Of a stretch of DNA of 64,000 nucleotides, positions 13,661 to 28,900 are shown piece after piece. The notes beneath the pieces are model-generated. The model worked only from the letters and a program-made list of their open reading frames with translations, was not told where the DNA came from and ran no database searches. The DNA is from Taudactylus pleione. Taxonomy: Eukaryota > Chordata > Amphibia > Anura > Myobatrachidae. The translations under genes and the position numbers were made by a program. The stretch's first letter is position 1. The number at the start of each line of letters is the position of its first letter. Location: positions 11,528,001-11,592,000 of the forward strand of contig JAUIMM010000169.1 of NCBI GenBank assembly GCA_031769625.1, read 5' to 3'.

Positions 13661-16600
13661 CGTAAAGTTATTTGTAATCCCTGTTCCAGCCATCATTATC
13701 ATCACTACATGTTAGGGCAAGATAAAATATAAAATAAATAACTATATATAATTGTACATAATCCCTCACAAAGAATAAAGACTACAATGGGTCGCAATAA
13801 TAGGATTTCTTTCACAGTGCATATTATAGAATTATCTATACAGACATATTTGTAAAATGATTTGCATGACAAATACGACATGTGTGAATAAATTTAGATT
13901 TACTGCACGCAACATGCTAAAACCGAGAAAAAAATATGAGATCCCTCTTCCATCACCACCATTCCAATGTTCATAGTTGAAATAAATGTGGATTTTATAG
14001 GACACAAAAGCTCACATACGTTTAGGGATCAGATGTTAAGTCAGTTCTCAATTTTCATTTGCTCTGCAGAATTTGTGGCATTAATTTTTCTCCCATTAGC
14101 AGAGATAGACACACTTTTGCTGCAAGACTATTACATTATATCTATATAATAAGCAAGAAAGTGCGTGTATGTGTGTGTCTGTGTCCTTTATGCACGACCA
14201 AAGTTTTGGACCTAGCTCCACCAAATATGGCATGGTGGTGTAGTTTGACCAACATTAGGTTTTTGCCTAGAGTGGAACTTCGGCAGGGACACACACTGTC
14301 ACACAATCCCATAAAACCGGGACACTCTTAAATTACACAAGTTCTGGGGCTGAGGGATGGCTTCATACACACACCGTTACATTCTCATCTTTTCCAAAGT
14401 CCTGTGTTATATCACTTTTCCAACAGCCGCATACATGAAATACGGAGTTAGTCAGCCCTCTGTATTTGCATGATAAACTTTGACATTAAACAGTGTGCAT
14501 TATTAGAATTTCACTCACTGTCTCATCCTACAGTAGCCATCCTGGGGGTCTTAGCAGAGTACCTGGCAAGCTTATGAGCAGCTCAGCACGCAATACATTG
14601 AGACTGTGACAGACAGCATAGTCAATCGGCAATCTTTCATCCTGGCAAAGCTTAGCATACGGAGATTACAAACAATAGGGGAGATTGATTGCAGCCACAC
14701 AGTGCCATTGCGGGCGGGCCCCCTTCTGTCCAGGAATGGGACTTCAGAACCAGCATTCCCCCCTAATGGCCGCTCTGCTAGACATGGTCTTCGTTGTTGG
14801 TCTGTAGAGTGATTTCAGGGGGTGATGCAGCTGCAATGACAGGAATCACACAGATTCCCTATTATTGGGAATCTACATTGCAGTACGGGTCTGCGCTACC
14901 GCATGCAGTCCGGCAACAGACTGTCAGAGATTGAGACTGCCAGTGATATCAGCAGGGAGCGAGTGGCGACGGCCTCCATTTCCCAAATGTGGAGAGGTCA
15001 GGATCTTCTGGCCTTTTTTTACTCATCTGTGGCGGCTGGCTTGCGTGGCCCCATGGTCACTCAGCAGGCTTAAGGGATTGCAGATGCCCTGATGCTGCAT
15101 CCTTGGATGCAGCTCGGATCAGTAACACTGTCAGGGTAACTGCTGGTTATACCGAGACAACACCCAGCCGTGTTGATCTGGACAAAGTATTTCATAAAGC
15201 TATAAAGGACATTATTATCAACACAAGTATATGATTTTATATAGATAGATTAAATTTACAAAACTGCAGTGAATATTTGTCTTTTATTAAGTCTTAAATA
15301 CTTTTTTGGTATATTGTTTATATATAAATCTGTTATTGATTTGTTTGGTTTAATTAGAGATTATCTTGCCAGCGCAGTTTATCCTTGTTCTCTGTAAGTA
15401 AGTCTTATCCTAATATAACCCATTCCAAACGTTATGAGAATACGCCTGACTGCACGGTCATTTACTCCTAATTTGCATCGTTATCCAGGTTATAGGTGAG
15501 GACAATGGAAAAAAAAAAAAATGAAGGCTGCAGGTGTACTTCAGGGTCCAGCCTTCAATCCGGTCAATGCCGGGTATCCCAGCTAGTATCCATTAAAAAT
15601 ATTTAACTGCTGTCACTTGGACAACCTGCAATGTTGGATAACTACAAGTACCAGCTCACCTTGCTCACTAGCAGGGCATGCTGCAGCTTGTAGTTTCACA
15701 CTTTGCCTGAACTACAAATCAATCAAAAGCAACATCATTCTCCACTACCCATTCTAGGCCATGAGCCTCTATAGTTAAAAGGCTCAAAACATGGATTCTC
15801 CTTAATTAGTTTGCTCTTGCAGTTTAACTTGCACAGCCCAACCATCCCAAGATCGCTTGGATCAGAGTAACAATACACCATAGATAAAACAAGTTCTTTC
15901 ACATATTCAACTTACATAATAGAAACATCAGTCAAAAGATCTTAAAAAATTTTTTTTTTACATAGATTTTTAAAATCCTCTTACATTCATAGCTTTTCCT
16001 GGAAAAGCTATAAAAATGAATGGGAGGATGTCCTCATAAATCACCTAGGCTTGTGGTAGAAGCTCACTTAAGCGTGTGGCATTACACAATGACAATCACT
16101 AGGCAGGGTACTATGAACACAGGTTTGCTAACACAGTGATAACAGAAAGCTTCAGGGCAAGGCTGCAGCTAGTTCATATAAAACTAGGGTGACAAACTTT
16201 ATGTAGAAGTATTAAAACGAGATGTAAAATCCAACAGGAATATAGTCAGTTTTCATTCCCTCAAGTAACTGTTCAGGGATTAGAGTATCATTCTGGAACG
16301 GTAACCCATACAAGGACTGAACTCACATCTAGGTATTTATACCTTAACAGTCGTGGTTTGATTATAAGCAGTAACTGGTACTAAATGGCTGTATAAAGGG
16401 CAAAATGATGGCTTATCTGATGCCGGAATCATAAAAAACAAAGCCGAGGAACCTGTGCTTGGGGACATCAACCAGTCTGTATACATAATGATTACATGGG
16501 CACTACATTAGTTTTCTCAAGAGTACACGTTTATAGAAAGTGCTTCTTATTAAGTGTAATCAAGTCTTTGTCTTAGTATGATAACGCTCAGTATTATAAC

Positions 16601-19600
16601 GACACACTCACATTGGAGAAGACGAGACTTCATCACCATTTACTGGCAGTGTAAGGGCGCATATCCACTAGACGATAAATTGGACAATTTGAACGATAAC
16701 TATATCGTTACCATCTGCAATATCGCACAGTGGGTATGCTGTCAACGACCAGAGATGCGCGCTCTCGCTGGTCGTTGACGACATCTATCATCGCCCGTAC
16801 TTGCAGGGCAACCTGATGATATTGTCAGGTTCTGCAAGTACAGGGGGATGAGGGAGGGTGATGTCACTGAACGACATTGTGAATGATATCGTTCAGTGTG
16901 GGCGCTGCAGGGCAAACACTAGACGATATGCTCATGGCCAGCCAGCTGCTGTGGGACTACATATCCCAGCATGCCCTGCCACAGTTTCAGCATGCTCTAA
17001 TAGCAAACCTGTGGCAGTGCATGCTGGGATGTGTAGTTCCACTGCAGCTGGCTGGCAACGAGTTTGACACCACTGGTCTCATGGATACCCGGCCTTTAGA
17101 TCTGAAAAGGAAGGCGGTTCTCTGGGAAGAGTAAGTAACCCCTAATGTTTCACCGTAAGCCCGCATACTGTAGAAAGTAGGCTTACAATCACTACAGATT
17201 AGCTCACATTTTGACTTTAAGCTTTCATGCATGAAAATAATTAGGCCATGATGCCAGTGGGGTATTGCTTTTTTTTTTTTTACATTTCCTGTCTCTAACA
17301 CAGGCATTATCTTGTCTAAGACAGGAAGGGTGTCAGCAGCTAATGGAAACTAACAGTGGAATGAGGTGACGTAGAAGGATATGCTTTTTCCAACTTAAAT
17401 ATTGATTATATATTATTTGATGCTTTAACAATGGTAAAAGAGAGGTGAACAAAATGACTATTTGCAGCATAGTAACAACAGAATAACATGTGGGAGACGT
17501 TTCAGCAAAATAAACATTGATAATATAATGAGCGACATATAAGCAACATGATGCAAAACGGTTTTAAACTTCACTTAAATGTTGAAAGAAGCATGGTATG
17601 GGGTTAAAGCATAAATGATCCACGTGCCCCATTCTCTTACCCTCTGTAACTGGACATACACCGGTACACTGACTAAGAGCCAAGTCTGCTGGACAGGGCT
17701 CTACCTCTATCAATGGAAAAACCAGGGTTACGTCATCAGTGAGATTACAAAAACTGTATCGCTAACACTGCCAATGCCAGGAGAAGCAGTGACCCTGTAC
17801 AAGTGTCCTTAACGACGCACCAATTAAGATCAACTTAAAGTAGCATACAACAATTGCATGACGAATTATGGATTATCATTTTTAGAACATTGAATGTATT
17901 TATATAAAGAGGTCTTACCTCTTCTGGTTCTGGAGACAACTTAAGAAGTTCTTGAAGAGCCTCAGAGTCATATAAATCACACCTCCCCTTACAAATATCT
18001 TCAATGATATGCTCAGGAGACCTGTTTGCACAAACATTCAAAAAACAGATTTCAGTAAAAATGATGCCCATTTATATTCCTCCTTTAAAAAAGGCCTTTA
18101 TTATTGAATAAAAAGCAGCATTCTGACCCCATAAACATATTTAGGAATAGGAGAGACAAATAAAATGATTAACTTTTTTTTACTTTTTTACACGGCTCAG
18201 TTTCACAAGTGTGAAAGAAAAGATTATATTATAGTTAGTATGTATGTATGTATGTATGTATGTATGTATACACACCAAACCCCAAAACCACCTGCCTATA
18301 ATTGTGCATCATACTATGTGATATCAATGTATGAATAATTCAGGTCACCGGAGGGCTCTTGCGGCAACAGACCGCTCTGGCGATCTGTGTCCCTTTGTAT
18401 TACAGCCTAGTGCTGATAAGATATGCAATTCATATGTGCAAGAGGTCACAGCAGCGCGTGATTTGCCATTCTGCGTACTGTGCTTGTACACGTAATTATA
18501 GCTGAGCTCCTATCATTTTTCACACACAGCCTTTAAAGTGTCAGTTAGGAGTTGATTGGTTGGTACTTTATCGCTCACAATTTTCTCTCTCCAAGCTTTC
18601 ATGAATACCGCCCTGTACAGAAGGAGCAGTCATGGCCAGAACGCAGGCAGCTTTTCGGTGCTTGGTAAGTGGCCAAAGCAGATTGCCACCAAAGACAAGA
18701 TCACACAAACGTTAAGTGCCACTGGGGGAGTAAAAATGTATTTAAAAAAAAAATAAACCTTTTCAGTGTAAACTTAAAAAAAGTGATCTGATACATCTGC
18801 ACCTTAGTACTTTTTGCCTATTGTCTGCATATTAAAAAAGGGAGACAATAGTGACCAAACTTTGGGGAAAATGGATAGCAAACAGAATACAGTCATCTAG
18901 AGAAATTCCAACATAAGCACACAAACATAAGTTTGGACAATAAACTGGACCAGCCCGGTATTTGAAAATTACATATGCTTTCCTGTTCTGAGTACATCAC
19001 AACTAACTAGCTACAGAATAATGTGAGTGACATTTGCAGCTATAACAACATATTGCACATACAATGTAGAGCTTACTTTTTGAACTGCTTCAAATATATC
19101 CCAATATTCATGCTGCGTTTTGAATCCAAAAGAGAAACCTATAAAGATAGCAAGACATTTGGGGATTTAAAGTTTGGCTGGAAATTAAAAATCACGTGTG
19201 TTTTATAGCAACAAACTAAATGTTTGAAAATCAACAATGAACGAATAGGCCACTTAAAATGTACTGGTATTATGTAACGTGCGAAGTATCGGTGACCAAC
19301 ATATGAATTAAATATGATCACTAGCAGCAGACCATCCTGTAAGCAGATACAGGTGCCAAGCCAGAAATCCCAACAATGAATGCAGACTTGGTTTAAAATA
19401 AAACCACCTCAATGAAAAGGGAGCTTTAATTATTAGATATCTAAATAGCTCTGCCACATTAAAAATGAAAAGCAGCAGCAAATACTCCTGTGTTCTACAG
19501 ACAAGAGTCATAGCAGGGAGCACTTTGTGAAAGTGATGATGTATATAATTTAGAATGGTGTTTTTTTTAAAATGATCTAAACATAACAAATCAAAAGGAG

Positions 19601-22600
19601 CAGCCATCAGTCGTTTAAACCATCACGTAATAGCCGAAAGCTTATTATCATATTAAGAGTCTGTGTACCCCTCCCATATTATCATTTCTCTGCAGTGCCA
19701 TCAGTTTCCAGTGTGTGGTCTGTAAGGGCCATCAAACAACACTTCTTTATCTACTGTACGGACAATAGTCTAACATATACATTATCTGTGTACAGTGCAA
19801 TGGAGTGTGGGAAATAACATAAACGGCTATTAAAAAGGTGTTAAATCATTTGTCAAAAATTGAGGGAAAATAAAAAGTGTATATATATATTAATATATGC
19901 TGAAAAATTCCCGTTTCACACGGATCACTAGAAGACTGCTGCCACCTGTTATCATCAGGAGTGTTTTTTTTCACAACGTATCACCTTTTTTTTTCAAAAA
20001 TATATGATTTTATTCACATAAGGAACTTAAAAATTTGTGCGCCAGTTTTCATTCTATTAATAAATATCTATATCTGAAGTGCCAAAAGTTATGGGATAAA
20101 TGCCTTTTATTGTGTTAGGACTCCATCTAGCCCAGTGAAGTGCTGCAACTTGAAGTTGCCCAGATTCCACAAGTGGATGGAAGACCTGTGAAGAGCTGTT
20201 GACCCATGCTGTCTGGATAGCTTCCCACAGCTCCCTGATAGTTGTAGGTACAGGATCTTGGGTGCGAATGGACCTCTCCATCACGTCCTATAAATGTTCG
20301 ATTGGGTTCACGTCGGCCGTATGTGGTTGCCACACCATTTGCCGGAACCCTCAAGAAAGCTCCTCGAACCAATTCTGGACAACTTTCGGACCTATGACAC
20401 TGTGCATTATCCAGCTGGAATATTCCATCGTTGTGGGGGGTACATGAAGTCCATGGAGGGCTGAAAATGGTCATCAAGCAAAGCAACATAGCAGTTACCA
20501 GTCAATGACATGTGCAGGAGGAAGAGTGAACACACCCCACACAGTTATGGAACCACCACCAGCCTTCACGGTGCCTTGTTGACAACTGGGGTCCATGGCC
20601 TCATGGGATCAGCTCCACACCCAAACCCTACAATCCGCCCAAAACAACTGGAACCGTGACTCAATTGGACCACGCCACATTGTTGCCAATCCTCCAGGGT
20701 CCAATTAGCAAGCCACGATCCCAGGTGAGGCGCTGTGTCTGGTGTTGCAGTGTTCACAGGGGCACTCTAGTGGTTCTCTGCTCCCATATATCTCATGGAG
20801 GCTAAATAACGCTGCACTGACCTGCTGGATATGCATCTGGTACCTCCAGCATGTGGATGTGATTTGAACCAGTTTTGCTTATCTGTTACCATGAAAATTC
20901 TGGCCAGGCACTGGTCACGATAATTAAGCACCCGTGGTCGGCCACTGCCTTCCATGGTGTATTCCAGTGAAACCATAGATCAAAGAATGTTGAATGTCCG
21001 CAAAGCTTTCGAAATAGAATGTCCCTTCCGTCGGGCACCTAGCCGGTATTAATACTGACTCACGAGATGTCAGTTTACAACTGATGCAGGTCTGGGCATT
21101 TCCAAGACATCACAGTACGGCAATGCCACCTACCATTACATATTGCTATCCCATGACTTTTGGTCACTTCAGTATGTAAGTAGCGTTCATTCTAGCACCC
21201 TGCATCTGTCACAACCCATGCAGTTTCGCTTTCCTGTCTGGGGTATCACTCTCTGCTCTGGTGCTTCCCTTAGACAGTAATTTATGACAGGTCAGTAGAG
21301 GGACACACAAGAAAGCACCTTATACCAAAACATCAAAAAGCAACTCATGGTAACAATAGCTATTGCAGTTTACAGTGTAATGAATACAGTAAGTGGGGTT
21401 ATTTGAGTGAAGTGAAACAGTATTTCATGTCTAACTGGGGGGTGGGTGTTCTGCAAAGATTTAGGGGTCAATCCAATTAGGTGCGAATTGCGAGTTAGTT
21501 TCTTGAAATTCACAGACTTCGCACGAATGTGCGCTCCCGAGCATTCTCCAATCCAATTAAAAATGCCTATTTGTGATACTCGCAGCGGAGGTTTGCGAAT
21601 TGACTGCCAAATGAGATTTGAGAGAAGTGCATGATAAGTGGGGAGACCATGCTGGACCCTCCAAAATGAATCATTTTGTTAGCAGGACTGCATAGACGGC
21701 TGTTTGTGGGCATTAGGAAGGTATTGTAGGTTTTTAAATGGTGTCAAATGGCTGATTTGTGCTTTAATTAATAAAATGCAAGAAAATGATAAATATAACA
21801 AAAAAAACAAAAAACTTTTTTCGTTTAATTTCAAACGAATGAAACAAATTTTTATTTTTTTTTACTCCAAAAAAATGACATGTAATTATTGGACTAATTA
21901 AGCTAATTTGAAACTTCCAATTGCCTAATTAGTCATGGGGGGGTTCCCGACATTTTAACCTTAAAATAAGAATTTTCCTTTCCATCTCTCACCGTCAGGG
22001 AGTTGTGAATGGAAAAATGCGAATTCAGTCTGACTGGTTCAGTGCGAGTTGCTAATTGGATTGCAAAATAAATTTGCTATGTGAATTCGATGATAAAATA
22101 GCCACTCGCACCTAAATGGATTGACCCTTTAGAATTACTTTGTATGTTCTACCAGTTACATTATGATTTGCAAACATGACTTCAACATTAGAGTTATGAG
22201 TTAGTCCTTTTTTGAACGGCATAGTCAGGCTAGTAAGCAAGTGGGTGTTTAAGCGTAAAAATTATAAGAGGTTTCAAAGACGACACAGACAGTGGTCGAA
22301 AAAAAAATCAACATAAGCAGCATAATAGGAATTTACTTAACGCACTACATGCCAAAGCCTGCTTACTAATAGAATACACTTAAATTAATTAACTATAAAA
22401 GCTTGAACATAATCTTGAAAAACACAACTAATTACTCTTTATAATCCTTTACTTTCACTTGTTTGTTTCGGAGATGGCTTTAGGTAACAATGTGATTTGT
22501 GGTAAAGTCACGTGTCATAAACGGATGCCAGGGATAACACAATAAACAGTAAATAAACATTCAAGTGAACATCCGCATCTGCAATCTGGTCATGAAAAAC

Positions 22601-25600
22601 AGTTGTTAGTTCACAATAAGTACACAGTGTGCAGAATAAATTACCCACCTATACCAGTTATGAATAACGTGAGCTTCATTAGCTATACAATTCTTGTCAG
22701 GTTCTAAGGTACAACTCTTGCAGCAACAATGGTGCGAGATAATGGACACAAGGAAACAATGTTTTATCAAACTGTACTTAAAGCACTTCTTAAGGTGCGT
22801 ACACACGGTACGATCTGTACCACCAACGACTTGAAAGATATCCTTCAAAGATATATCTTTCTATACACACACGTAAAGATTTTCTGTCCAACCATCCAAC
22901 TAGTTGATTGGTTGGAATGAAAATCTGGTAAGGTATGAAAGCAAATGACAATCAGCAGTTTGCTCCCAAACGCCGGAAAATGGACAAAAAATGTCGTTTG
23001 AACAAATTGTTTAGATCAAACATTTAACAAACTTGTCTGACGACCGTTTTCATCTATTTTCTAGCATTTAGGAGCAAATTGCTGATCATCAGTTACTCCC
23101 ATATGTTACCAGATTTTCATTCCAACCAATCAACTAGTTGGATGGTTGGACAGAAAATCTTTACGTGTGTACCCAGCCAAAGATATCGTTCATAGATCTT
23201 TCAAAGATATCGTTCAGTGAGTCATCCTGCCACATCTGTGAAGAGGGAAAATTGACGATATCGTCCAAGTTGGCCTGCATGTATGGCCAATGAAAGATAT
23301 CTTTATCGTCCATTCGGGAACGCGCATTGTTGGTCATTGGTCGATTGTTCACTGCCTAAAAATGAACAATATGAATGATATATCGTTCAACGATATCGTT
23401 ATTCAGATAGTTCAGGAAAATTGTCCCGTGTGTATGCAGCATTAGTTAATTCAATGAGCTATAGACACATTGAATTAACTAATGCTGTGTAAAATAGCCA
23501 CACGTTCTTTAGAACTGTTCTTTGTTATGTAAGGGGCTATCAGTAACTTACATTGCATCAATATAGTGCTACAAAGCATTTATCTAATCATCAAATCACC
23601 AGACCTGTAGACAATTTGGTGAAATGTTCTATGCTGGTGCAAGCCCTTGGAGCAATCTTTATGCCGTACCAGACTAACCTAGCTTGAAGTACATCTATAC
23701 CCAAACCGATTCTTCCCTTAGATGGTAGGGGGGTTGTGTGGGGCATCCCGGATTGGGAGTGTGGTGCATGGTAGCACTGGTATTGAGGAATGGCAGCTGA
23801 CAACTACACAGTTAAGAAGTTGTATGCTGCATCATCTACTTGTCATTGCCTGGCTCTCCATGTGGGGGCATTCCTTTGGTATTTAAGGTGCCACCTAACT
23901 ATCGACACCCTAGGCAACTGCCGAGATTTGCCTAATGGTAGCCCTGGCCCACAGCTGCAGTGATTCAGTGTTCAGTTTGTGATTTGGAAATTGATTGAAA
24001 GGATATTCCAACTAGACAAATCAAGTCCAAAGAGATATGCCATGCCTATGCACAAAGGCTCGCCTTTCCTATAAAAATTATATATATATTATATATTATC
24101 TCTCTCTCTACAGGCTCACCACCACTCCAATCCTTATTGTGGTTATATTTTTGTGGGCCCTCCACATAAAGATGCATAATTTGGAGGGAAATGGTATCTC
24201 TCCCATAGTATATATGGGATAAAAGGTGAAGACACCAGTCTGCTCTTCAACGTTTCTGTTTTAACTGAAACATTGAAGAACAGACTGGTCTCTTGTCTTG
24301 AGCTTTATTTCATACTAGCTGGGATACCCTTGCCTATAAATGGGATATTGATGCAAATTAAGAGTAAATGACAGTGCAGGCAGGTGTATTCTCATGCTGT
24401 TTGGAATGGGGTATATCAGGAGCAGACTGACTTACAGAACAGAAATCAGTATGGCTTCCAAACTTAAATTGAGCTGCAGAAATCACTGCAGAACAGAGGG
24501 GGTGGTTCAGCTGCGGATGGCTATGATATCACAGCTGCTAACATGTTAGGAGCTGCGATCGCTGTAATATGGTAATGCAGCAGGAGGCGTTGCACCTCCT
24601 GCATGCATTACTGATCCGAGCTGCATCCAAGAACGAAGCATCGGATCACCTGCAATCCCTTTGGCTGGCTAAGTGACCGCCGCAGATGAGTAAAAGGCCA
24701 GGAAATCTCTTTCAGTTGAAGGAGATCCTGGCATCTCCACTAGCCCCCCACCAAAGGCGGCGGCACACCTCCATTTTGGGAAACGGAGGCAATCTCCGCC
24801 GGCTCCCCGCTGACATCACTGACAGTCTGCTGCCAGACTGTGGCCCTGATTCAGAGCGGGACGCTCTGACAGAGCGCTCGCTCTGAATCAGTTTTCTTTT
24901 TTTTAATGGAGTAGCCAGGATGATGGTCGCGATGGTCAAGACCATCGCGACCATTGGGCTTGCAACGAGACCCTTGTGGTAGGGTCTCGTGGCCACAAGC
25001 CCCAGAGAGCTTTCGGCTCAAACAGAGCTGAAAGCTCTCCCACTGACGTCACTTGTACCTGGGTTTCTTCGCCATCCGGAACTGTAGCTTCTGCAACCCC
25101 TGCAAAAGCAGTAGTTCCATCGCTGATCTGAGACCTGCCACAGGAGAGGAGACTGGACCCACCACATTGCATAACGCACAATTCAGCCTTTCCCATAAGT
25201 TGTGAATGATACACATCACAGCATTAAGTGATGCAAACAATGACAAGAATTGGCAGCACTTTGCTCAGCAATGTAATGATGAGACTTGCATCTTGCAGAA
25301 ATACAAGCACTGACTCACACTGTACAATCACTCAGCGCCCACTACAAGTCCCAATTAAAACAGGATTTGTGTGACGGCTGAGCTATTTTAGTGCATGTGA
25401 CTGCACATAATAGACAACGATGCCTAACGAGACAGAGAGACAGACAGAGAGAGAGAGAGAGACACACACAGACAGAGAGAGAGAGAGACACACACAGACA
25501 GAGAGAGAGACACACAGACAGAGAGAGAGAGAGACACACACACAGACAGAGAGAGAGACACACACACAGACAGAGAGAGAGAGAGAGACACAGAGAGAGA

Positions 25601-25853
25601 GAGAGAGAGACACAGACACACACAGACAGAGAGAGAGAGAGACACACACAGACAGAGAGAGAGACACACACACACACACAGACAGAGAGAGAGAGAGACA
25701 CACACACAGACAGAGAGAGAGAGAGACACACACAGACAGAGAGAGAGAGAGACACACACAGACAGAGAGAGAGAGAGACACACACACAGACAGAGAGAGA
25801 GACACACACAGACAGAGAGAGAGAGAGAGAGACACAGAGACAGAGACAGAGAG

Positions 25854-25905
<52 letters not shown>

Positions 25906-28900
25906 AGAGAGACCAGAAATCTAGACAAAAAGGTAGAGAACTTGCATTGTGGATATTATATATTTAGTGACATGACTGATTATGAATGGGAAGGGAAAGG
26001 CACTAAGCATATATGTTGAGTTACCAGTAACATAAATCAATGTCTCTAAAGCAAGGGTCCTCGGCATGATAGCCACAAACAAGATGATGCCACAAAGGCC
26101 GCAGGACTCCCAAGTAGGCCCACACCCACTGTTATTTCACTATATTTTTACAAAAAGTTTTATTGCACACCAATGTACAAGGAGGACCGGCGGGGAGTTT
26201 TAATGACTTAGCTGGCAATGGATGTGTCAGACTCTCTGAGGGTTACCTTAGTAACGCTTTGCAATGTACATAGGGTCATCTGTACAATTACTAGTAAAGG
26301 GGACCCATCTCCTTCAAGCAGTGGGAGCAGTAGTGTTACATGTTGAACCTACTGATTCTGTAGGAACTCGCCAAATCACTGAGGAACAGGGCACAGAGGG
26401 CTACTGTAATGTTTTGATGGAAACTAGGTAAATAAAAAAAAAAAAGTGTTGAAAATGCTCCTAAATATGACCATCGAACGTGTCTTTGACCGATGTGCAG
26501 TTATCAAAAGATTTCTACCTTGTTTGACAAACTAAAGTCTATTATCTTGGAAACAGGACTAGTTAGGGGATTACACATGCTAAAATAGTGCTAACAGATT
26601 ACTTCAGTATTTTTTGTACATTTACAAAGTGAATATCAATGGGACCAGAGATACAGACACCAAAAAGGGTGTCACTTGATACTGACCATTTGAAAGCAGT
26701 GTAGCCAGAATCAAAACAAAAACACACAACTTCCCTTGAGTGAACCATAGAAAAATCACATAATATTGTCCCAGCAAGATATTGGACATTGTGCATTGAT
26801 AAATTATGTCACTACACAGGAGGTGTGGAAAGTATTATCTGGGATGCTTGGGATTTAGGATTCTTAGACAATGGGTTTTCCATGATATGGAAACATACCA
26901 TATCATTACTTTTTAACAAACTTACTCCCTGAGCCCTGAGGTCTGTGTGCTTGAATTTATTACAGGACAACGTTACTTTTTGTCATTCTGGCTTTAATCA
27001 TCACTTTATGCATAATGGATTTACCAGACCTGTAGTATGCCTGGAATCGGTATGAATGACCGACAGCGCAGATCACGACAGAGGTAAGTACCTAACCCTC
27101 CCCTCTCCTCCCCCCCCCCTAACCCTCCTTTAGGGGTGCCTAACCCTAACCCCCCCCCTAGTGCCTAACCGTAACCTCCCCCCAGGAGTGCCTAAACCTA
27201 ACACCCCCTCCCTGCACCCTAAACCTAATCCTCCCGGGGGGGGGGGGGGGGTAAGGGGGTGCGCCTAACCCCAACCTCCCCCCGGGGGTGCCTAACCCTC
27301 CCCCCCTCCCCTAGCCTATCCCCAAGTCATTCCCAGGGGTCCCTGAACCTAACCCCCGGTGTTGGACGATCGGTCCGGCGTCCTGGCATCGGGATTAACA
27401 TAGGAGTCGGCATTCCGATGCGTATGTTAGATCCCTTGCCGAGATTACAGTGTTGGGATTGTGACCATGACTGCATCCCGTTTGTTTCGTGATACTGATT
27501 AGGATGAAGGCATTGCATTTTTTAATTCTCAGGCGTTTACAGACCACCACCAACTTTATATTTACTTTATTACATTGTACCTTCTATAGCACTAGAACAG
27601 CGTAATATAAATAGGATATGACATCTGCTCAGATACCATTCAATATGAAGAGCAACTGGCGAGTAGATCGCTTTGTGGTTTTTAAATCATTTGTTGCTGT
27701 AACATGCTGCTCTGGGAATGCAAACCAAACTGTATGAATCACCTTGTAGCACCACAAGCAAGAAGCCAGAATAAATTGTTCTCAACACCCTGTACATATT
27801 CCAACATGTGCAACGCCTGTTATTGTCTCCACCTTCAAATAGCATCACACCTACAGTAAGACCACTTTACTACATGACAATAAAACAATTCACATGGTCA
27901 TCTACAGTCATCTGAATTCATTATGAGAATGTCTAAATGCGAACTTGCCCATATATTTTCATTAAAATCATATTAGTTTGTTCAAGTATAATACGTACAT
28001 TTCCTAACAAGTACACCTTTTGTACACAGTGCTCAGGCTGGATATTCACCTTCACACACAAGTTTCTGATCCTGTGGACAGGTCCAGAGCAGTCAGACAA
28101 TGACCACGCACACAGGACGACAGTAGTCTTAAGCTGGCCACACATGTAAAGATTGCCTGTCCAACCAGCCAACTAGTTGATTGGAATGAAAATCTGGTAA
28201 CGTATGGGAGTAAATGGTGATCAGCAATTTGCTCCTAAATGCCAGAAAACAGATGAAAATGGTCGTTCAGACAAGTTTGTTAAATGTTTGATCTAAACAA
28301 TTTATTCAAACAATTTTTGGCCATTTTCTATCAATATTAGATAAATATCCTGTCAAATGATATTTAAAATTTAATCAAACTTTATTAATTCCATCTTTAA
28401 AATGGTGTTCAACAAGTAGGCAAAATATTAATTTAAAATAATAAATTGTGCAAGTTAGAGTGTGAAAGAGATATTTTTATTTTTAGAAATTTTATTTATT
28501 TTAAAATTCCCTTTTCACCACTGATCACGGTGTATAATTACACTACAGATTAGTCCTATTCTTTAGATATTAGATATTAATGACTTGTATAAAACCCAAG
28601 TCAGTGATTCCAGCGTCCTGTATCACTTTTCAACTAGTTGGCTGGTTGGACAGATAATCTGTAGATGTGTGGCCAGCTTTAGTATTGCAGTTTGTGATGG
28701 GTTTTAGCTATGTCAACAAATACAAATCTGATGTATTTTTAAAAATATGTAAGCTACACATCTGACCTTATATTTATTCATATCTGAAGGCCATTAACTA
28801 AACAAATCTGCCTTAACATAATTTTACAGTAGGAGTATACTGCAAATAGAAAGCAGCTTTGCATTTTATTGCCAAGAACATGAGACTGTGCACTGTACAG

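Larger units (their letters stand above)
13387..17918 (-). other. FHDC1 intron 4
   Basis: 4.5 kb. Contains a CA microsatellite (13624-13662), a dispersed repeat (14880-15140), a MITE-like stretch (16655-16908) and a long hairpin (16938-17058). The stretch 15.2-16.6 kb shows nothing I can identify. Confidence 0.7.

Noticed and set aside
17835..18071. 78-codon frame starting [10 protein letters not shown] as an independent small protein
   Set aside because: Only its middle (SPEHIIEDI...PEPEE) is coding, as FHDC1 exon 4; the rest is intron.
25342..26019. Long open frames on both strands (Arg/Glu/Thr-rich and Ser/Leu/Cys-rich)
   Set aside because: They are read-through of a GA/CA compound microsatellite, open in several frames at once; no domain.
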